A stretch of DNA of 64,000 nucleotides from Cyclina sinensis (Eukaryota > Mollusca > Bivalvia > Venerida > Veneridae), in NCBI GenBank assembly GCA_012932295.1, contig JAAONU010000025.1, positions 128,457 through 192,456 on the forward strand. Reading direction: 5' to 3'. A model generated the notes under the pieces. The model was given only the letters and a program-made list of their open reading frames with translations, had not been told where the DNA came from and did not search any database. Below are positions 58,871 through 64,000 of this stretch, in pieces (positions within the stretch are counted from its first letter, which is position 1; every line of letters begins with the position of its first letter). A program made the translations under genes and the position numbers.

Positions 58871-60467
58871 GTAGGTTAAAGGTCAAGGTCACAGTGGCCA
58901 TAAACTATAAAGAGAAAAACACATTTTTATTGATAACTTGAGAACTCTTAGACCTTGCAGCCTCAAAACTTTCTGCTTACCCACCATCCCACTTTCCTAC
59001 ATACCCATACAGTTCCACCACTCTTTCGTGTTCTCTAGTAATTGGACTTAATATATTTTATAACCAAAGTGTCATTGACATAATCTATATCTACTTGCCA
59101 TGGCCAGTAACTCCTGGCATCCTCCATTTTAATGTACTCTTAAGAACATGAAAGTCCGTAACAGAAAGATGCAATGCATCTTAGAATACATAACCCAGAG
59201 AGGGATTTGAACTCCGATCTCCCACGTGATATGCCAACACTCTTACCACTGTGCCAAAGAATCGATTCCCTGAAGCTGTTGTCAGAGGTTGTATTTATAC
59301 AATTATAGGAAGGTGTGCACTAGACCGTAACAGTACTGTCACAAGTCCCTGTCCTACCTTCCTATACTTTTATGGCTGCATCTAGCAATAAGGCTCTTGG
59401 TGGGGGGAGGAAGCATGTATGTTTAACAAATAAGCTTTCAAAACTGTACTAACAAGTAAAATTTACTGCTCTAGTTTCAAAAGAAAGTAGAACGCTATGT
59501 CAAAGTTGTAGGAAAGCTAATGACAATTTTTTAATTAACTTATAAACTGAACACAAGGTAAAAAATGTATTGCTTCAGATATAGAAAATAAGTCAAGATT
59601 AAGTTTAGCAAAGGTAAAAATTGAAGTCTGGATGCATAGTAATACAAATATTGAAAATATGAATGATATAGCTTCACTTCAGAAACAAGGAAGCAGGTCA
59701 AGGTCATTGTCAGCCAATGTCAAAGTTGAAGCCTGCTTCAGAATTATACAAATACATGCAATTAAAATTTCAATGACATAGCTACAAAAGCAAGGAAGAA
59801 GGTCTGTAGGTCAAGGTAAAGGTCACATGTAGACAAAATGTGTATAAATGGTTTTCCTTCAAAATTATTTTGCAGATCTAAAGGTTTTGCCTCTATTAGT
59901 CTATAAAACTAGTCAACAGCCACTCAGTGAAAGTTTCAAGTTCAGCCCTTGGAGTATAAAAGCACTTTATACCATACTGCAGCAGCCAGTATAATTCAGG
60001 TAGTTTAAGGAAAAGAGAAGCTTCAGAAACACATCTTGTAATGCTGTTCAGAGAATATTTACTACAGAAGAACTTTCATTATAATATTGTATTGTTTATC
60101 AATCAAAGCTCATTCAATATTATCTTACCTAGTAAGCTGGCGATGTAATAATAATTACTCCATAGCTATAAGAAGTTACCTATAAAGCATTAATACATTT
60201 GCAGGTGTATTGTTTCTTAATATTATAACTGTTCTTGTTTCCTTTTAAACCTATTCTAAATGTATTTACTTTAAAATATTTGACAAGCTTACTTCATAGC
60301 AATATGCATTGAAAGATGTTTGTTATGCCCTTAGTAAGCTGATGACATTTTAAATGTTAAGGTATCAATATTGAAAAGTGTGAAGAATCTCTATCTTTAT
60401 CACTGTTAGTTTGCACTGATTTGAGTTAGCCATCTGGGGGTGGGATTGTGGGATATTCTTTCTTAAG
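58871..60467. other. Intergenic region with a tRNA-headed repeat
   Basis: Apart from the repeat at 59095-59430, this holds AT-rich sequence with scattered AAGGTCA motifs at about 58873-59830 and no coding frame. Confidence 0.5.
59095..59430 (-). repeat. tRNA-headed interspersed repeat (minus)
   Basis: On the minus strand, TTTGGCACAGTGGTAAGAGTG (about 59246-59266) is A box-like and CGGAGTTCAAATCCC (about 59207-59221) is B box-like. TATAATTGTATAAATAC and CCTCTGACAA lie on the same side as at 16870. The CTCCATTTTAATGTACT and TCTAGCAATAAGG flanks match 37905-38735, so the repeat unit is wider than a simple SINE. Confidence 0.55.
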
Positions 60468-60474
60468 GATCCAG

Positions 60475-61119
60475 ATGGCTTGCTTATGTAACTTTTCATT
60501 TAACTTTGGTGACAACATTGTTGTGGTGCCCCCCACCGAAGTAAGTGAAGTATTATACAACTCATCAGAATTGTTGCAGATGCTGCAAAGGAATCATTGT
60601 TCTGATATCAAAGGTAATTTGGCGGAGACAGTTCACATGAAAATGTTTAGTCATGAAGCATTCAATCATTTCTTGAAATGTATAGAATGTAATGAACATT
60701 GTTCTTTAGATTATTTCTATGAAATAGTTGATATTATTTGTTTCTTGTTGCTAGATGAAAAACTAGTTGAATCATTATGTCCTACAATTCCAGTAGGTCA
60801 AATGAAACCTTATTTGAAAGCCATGCATCAGCTTTTGACACATGGGTACAAAAATCCAGTTGTAGAACGTTTTAATGCATGCAGGCTTCCATCATTTTTA
60901 TGCAAAAATGTTGACAAAAGCTTCCATAAATTCAAGAAAAGGTACACCTCAGCTGCAAGGTATCAAGAATGGTATGAAATGAAATGCCAGATTAATTGTG
61001 TGTGTGACAAGTGTACACAGTTTCGTTCAGAAAGATTCTTGCAGTTGTTTGATGGTGGAGGTTATGCAACTCCATACTTTGAAGAATACAAAAATTCACC
61101 ATTTTGTTCCAAAGATTGA
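60475..61119 (+). CDS. Unrecognised 214-codon ORF
   Basis: Open from ATG 60475 to TGA at 61117, in a region where long frames are rare; the frame also extends upstream of this ATG. Composition is protein-like: SSELLQMLQRNHCSD, then a hydrophobic helix-like IVDIICFLLLDEKLVE, and a Cys-rich end CQINCVCDKC (C-x3-C-x-C-x2-C, about 60985-61014) before FRSERFLQLFDGGG. Possibly a zinc-binding end. No domain recognised. A TTCTTTCTTAAG acceptor at 60467 suggests it could be a terminal exon whose earlier exons I cannot find; its phase does not fit the upstream fusion gene. Confidence 0.6.
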   Translation: MACLCNFSFNFGDNIVVVPPTEVSEVLYNSSELLQMLQRNHCSDIKGNLAETVHMKMFSHEAFNHFLKCIECNEHCSLDYFYEIVDIICFLLLDEKLVESLCPTIPVGQMKPYLKAMHQLLTHGYKNPVVERFNACRLPSFLCKNVDKSFHKFKKRYTSAARYQEWYEMKCQINCVCDKCTQFRSERFLQLFDGGGYATPYFEEYKNSPFCSKD

Positions 61120-61159
61120 GTAATCTGATGCATGGTTTATGTCACTCATTTTATGTCAT

Positions 61160-61238
61160 AATAAATATGTTATCTGTAGTTAGTGTTTAATAATCATTCA
61201 ATCATCATTATTCTGTATGAAGTAATTTGACAAATAAA
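61160..61238 (+). terminator. Two poly(A) signals after the 214-codon ORF
   Basis: AATAAA occurs at 61160-61165 and 61233-61238, 41 and 114 nt after the stop. The position suits a transcript 3' end and supports the ORF being a last or only exon. Confidence 0.5.
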
Positions 61239-61318
61239 TTTTTTCACACTTGAATGTATATTTTACTAAAACAGTTTCATTCTAACCCTTAACTTTCTGC
61301 TTTGATGATGCCAAAACG

Positions 61319-61414
61319 GTCACATGACACTGTAAATTATAGGACGTCATGTAATATAGTGTCACAGATAGCATCATCCAATGACAATTTCTGTAATATA
61401 CAGTGTCATGTGAC
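61319..61414. repeat. 96-bp inverted-repeat element
   Basis: GTCACATGACACTGTA (61319-61334) is perfectly inverted at 61399-61414. The loop contains a further ACGTCATGTAATATAGTGTC. It resembles a very small MITE or a conserved hairpin. No clear target duplication. Confidence 0.6.
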
Positions 61415-61974
61415 ACTAATGTAATGCTTATAGATTATATGTTATACAGTATAACCTGCCCTAACGGTCAGCTTTTATCGGCGTCACCTTGTGTCAAGTG
61501 TCATTTCATTTACACTCACTTCAAAGATCCTCCTTAATACGTTGATAAAACAGTCATTTTACAATTCCTATGTTATCGACATCCAAAAAATAAAACCTTA
61601 CATGTAACATCTTTGTTCGAATTCCACATTTCACAGTATGGTATTACATCATTTCAAATATTTGGTAATTTTGCACTAGATAACACCCGAAGTACAACTG
61701 CATGGTACTCTATCATGTTCATGGTTTAACGGTTTAGTGGCGTAGTGAACAGAGATGTTTTTTATAACTATAACGACTGAATTGACTCCAGCAAAGTAAG
61801 AATGATCTTCAAATTCATCCTTGTGTCTGTATTCACAAAGACAGACTCATATCTTTATTATTGCATTAAAACGACAGATTTTGTGCAATTTCTATTTTCA
61901 AGTTAGTTTATACAAATCAATTTTATTTCGATTGTGACGAAAGCTTTTAGCTAATAGAATCATTCTCAAATCCG

Positions 61975-62135
61975 TCACTGGAACCAACCAGTACTAAGTA
62001 ATGAGAATAAAGTTTCTTGCTGAAGGAAATAACCGATGCCGACACAGCCGCTGACGGGGTTCGAACTCGTGTCTTGACTAGCGATCCTTAGATTACAAGT
62101 CCGACCTTTTAACCACTCGGCCTCACCTTTCTTTA
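61975..62135 (-). repeat. tRNA-derived SINE, minus strand
   Basis: The minus strand reads GGTGAGGCCGAGTGGTTAAA, an anticodon-like loop CTTGTAA, and GAGTTCGAACCCCGT, with an intact B box. The layout is that of a class II (Ser/Leu-like) tRNA with a long variable arm. The 3' acceptor strand does not pair, and the body continues TTCAGCAAGAAACTTTATTC, then TTACTTAGTACTGGTTGG. A SINE rather than a tRNA gene. Confidence 0.65.
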
Positions 62136-62700
62136 TATAGCTATAGTTGAAAGAATTAACAAAGATTTGCATTTCAGATTAAGTAGCAACACACTGCTAG
62201 ATACTTGCAGTGAATACACAAGTACTTGCAGCGCTTTGATTTGTTTTGGGGAAAGTCATTAAATCTGTAATTTTTGCATCAAAAACTTTTAATTAAAAAT
62301 ACAAACTTACCTTATTTGGATCAATCTATTTTTAAAATTAATAAATACGGTTTATGAAGTGACATATTTTAAGTGATGTAAAGAATAATTGGATTTTTTT
62401 ACACTTATAATGATCCAAGATTCTCCCAAATTGATTACGTCAGCGCACGGTACAAAATGAAACACTCCAAATAAAGGCGTCGCCATTCTCGGCGCCGCCA
62501 ATAAACATACATGAACAGAGACGTGACAAGTGTTCACTAAGGCTTACTTCATGGTTTGTCGGACGCGTAAATTGTCGACGACTCCGAGTCGAGTCCGGTA
62601 CAACATACTACAATAAACACCGAAAATTCCGAATTCGGCGAGGCGCGAAGAAAAGTGTCTTGTACTATAAAAATTCGAATCGGTCTCATATTACTGATAA
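62136..62700. other. Spacer, nothing recognised
   Basis: AT-rich with a CpG-richer stretch (about 62430-62650). No convincing open frame. Confidence 0.4.
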
Positions 62701-62739
62701 AAACAACCTGCGTCAAAATACTGAGTAATCAGGACTATC

Positions 62740-63225
62740 TTCATTTCGCCGAGTTATATCCATTTCGTCCATGCTAAGTGGATTTTTCAAATATATAACA
62801 AAAGATACATTCATTAATTCAACTTCTAGTCTTATGTGTTTTGACAGTTTAACAAAACGATAAGTTATTAATTGATATATAATATTGAAACGTGTTCTAC
62901 ATTTTTCTCCATTTCGCCGTCGCACTTGTTCATTTCGCCATAACAAGAATTTGAAAGCAAAAAGTCAAATTTACCGTACATTGTTTTCATTCATATCTAT
63001 TCTGAAAACATATGAAATATTTACAACAGTTTACCTTTGATCAATTTTAGATATTTTAACTTTAATAAAGATAACAACAATGTTTTGAATTTCTTATCTT
63101 CTTTTCGCCCATTTCGTCATGCAATCTTCATTTCAAAGATAACAACAATATTTTTTTTGAATTTCTTATCTTCATTTCACCCATTTCGCCATGCAATCTT
63201 CATTTCGCTGTTTATGGTGTGAAAC
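62740..63225 (-). repeat. GGCGAAATG-motif repeat
   Basis: CATTTCGCC or CATTTCGTC occurs about nine times (GGCGAAATG on the minus strand). At 63067-63205 a ~70-bp unit is duplicated (ATAACAACAAT, TTTTGAATTTCTTATCTTC, CATTTCG.CATGCAATCTTC). The regular motif looks like a short-unit repeat or an array of protein-binding sites within a mobile element. Confidence 0.6.
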
Positions 63226-64000
63226 CAACAAATAAATTCCTTCTTTATTCTTTATAAAATTCATAAAGTTCACAGGGCTGTAAAACATAGAAAAACCTTT
63301 TTTTGAATATCTTTAACTTACATATTCTGTAGATCTATATCTGTAGTCATGAAAAATAGCAAGAAGAGTGGGGGTTATGTTTCAAACAAGAAAGATATTT
63401 CTGCTCATATGAACTTACCCAGTAAAATTTACAAAAAGCTGAGCTAATAAGAATAATGTCATAGTGTGAATTCTATTCTGAATGTATATGTGCATAAAAT
63501 TGCTACCACACTATAAGAAATAGACAAATAAAATGATTCCAGCAATAAAATTACACAGATTAGGACAAAAGTGTAAAAAATAGCCAAGAAAACTGAGAAC
63601 TATTTCTATCCGCCATTATGCGGTACCATTTTGAGCTCCAGTAGACTGCATTGGTGGTTTCATACCTTATAACAACCGATCGGAGTACCTAAAGTATGTA
63701 AGGTATACTTTTTGGCGTAAAGAGGCGTACGGTATAGTTTTATAAACGCGGCATAAAGTATTATGAAATCGGCGTAAGGTACAGATAAAAGTTTCATTTC
63801 ATTAGTTATATGCATTTTTACTTAAAAGAATATAATTACAAGTGGATTACAAGTAAATAAGGTCCAGAATTTCAAATATTTTCCCTAAATAAGTGTTATA
63901 ATGGCGTAGAGTATCATGAATCCGGCGTTAGGTAAATAGAATGAAGAAATAAAGATTAAAGTTTCAATTATCAGTTATATGCATTTTTAATTAAAAAATA
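63226..64000. repeat. Terminal spacer with GGCGTAA-type short repeats
   Basis: From about 63700, GGCGTAAAG, GGCGTACGGTA, GGCATAAAGTATTATGAAATC, GGCGTAAGGTA, GGCGTAGAGTATCATGAATCC and GGCGTTAGGTA recur. ATAAAAGTTTCATTTCATTAG and TTAAAGTTTCAATTATCAG show a ~170-bp duplication. It runs off the window. Confidence 0.5.

Noticed and set aside
62035..62130. Functional minus-strand tRNA (class II shape, anticodon-like TGT)
   Set aside because: The 3' acceptor strand does not pair with GGTGAGG and the sequence continues into a SINE-like body.

Overview
The window looks like nuclear DNA from a bivalve mollusc, probably a clam-like species (inference). It is AT-rich and intron-rich. It is dominated by an interspersed repeat family that opens with TAGCTCACCTGAGC, carries ~146-165 bp tandem monomers, and closes with a small hairpin followed by CTCTTGTT. 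tRNA-headed SINE-like elements are also present. No bacterial genes, rRNA genes or CRISPR arrays were seen.

The main gene lies on the + strand across about 51 kb (5397-56319). I assembled it by eye from 16 exons whose splice sites and phases all agree, giving an open frame of 3408 nt (1135 codons plus stop). In order it encodes: a short N-terminal segment of unknown function; a SET domain of the KMT5A (histone H4K20 methyltransferase) type (15535-18784); a low-complexity acidic linker spread over six small exons; one large exon (35424-37097) with two zinc-binding motifs and a tyrosine-recombinase catalytic domain with its nucleophilic Tyr; an acidic, Asp/Glu-rich exon; and a C-terminal Trp/Phe-spaced, Lys-rich domain resembling Myb/SANT-type DNA-binding ends. 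The gene therefore joins a chromatin-methyltransferase fold to a DNA strand-exchange fold. Both active sites are mostly kept but each has one canonical His replaced (NH to ND in SET; the HxxR His to Thr in the recombinase). One intron is GC-AG.

The introns are a transposon record. Helitron2/Helentron-like elements carry satellite arrays (8-16 kb, 19-21.7 kb, 29-34 kb, 41-44 kb, 46.8-54.4 kb). Inside them are cut-and-paste elements whose ends and target duplications are readable: a TA element at 14312-15148 with a relative at 54877-55603; a pogo/Tigger-like TA element at 11599-12643 that itself holds a 151-bp foldback (12303-12453); an 8-bp-TSD hAT-like element at 27164-28223; a 15-bp-TIR element with TATGGT duplications at 37984-38685; and a TTAA element at 52199-54101. 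Intron 1 shows nesting four levels deep.

Region by region: 1-5350 is satellite and interspersed repeats upstream of, or in an early intron of, the gene. 5353-56319 is the fusion gene with its repeat-filled introns. 56390-58870 is an AT-rich ~110-117-bp satellite. 60475-61119 is an unrecognised 214-codon ORF with two poly(A) signals. 61300-64000 holds a short hairpin repeat, a minus-strand tRNA-derived SINE and GGCGAAATG-type repeats. All family assignments come from motif recognition by eye; no database search was run.
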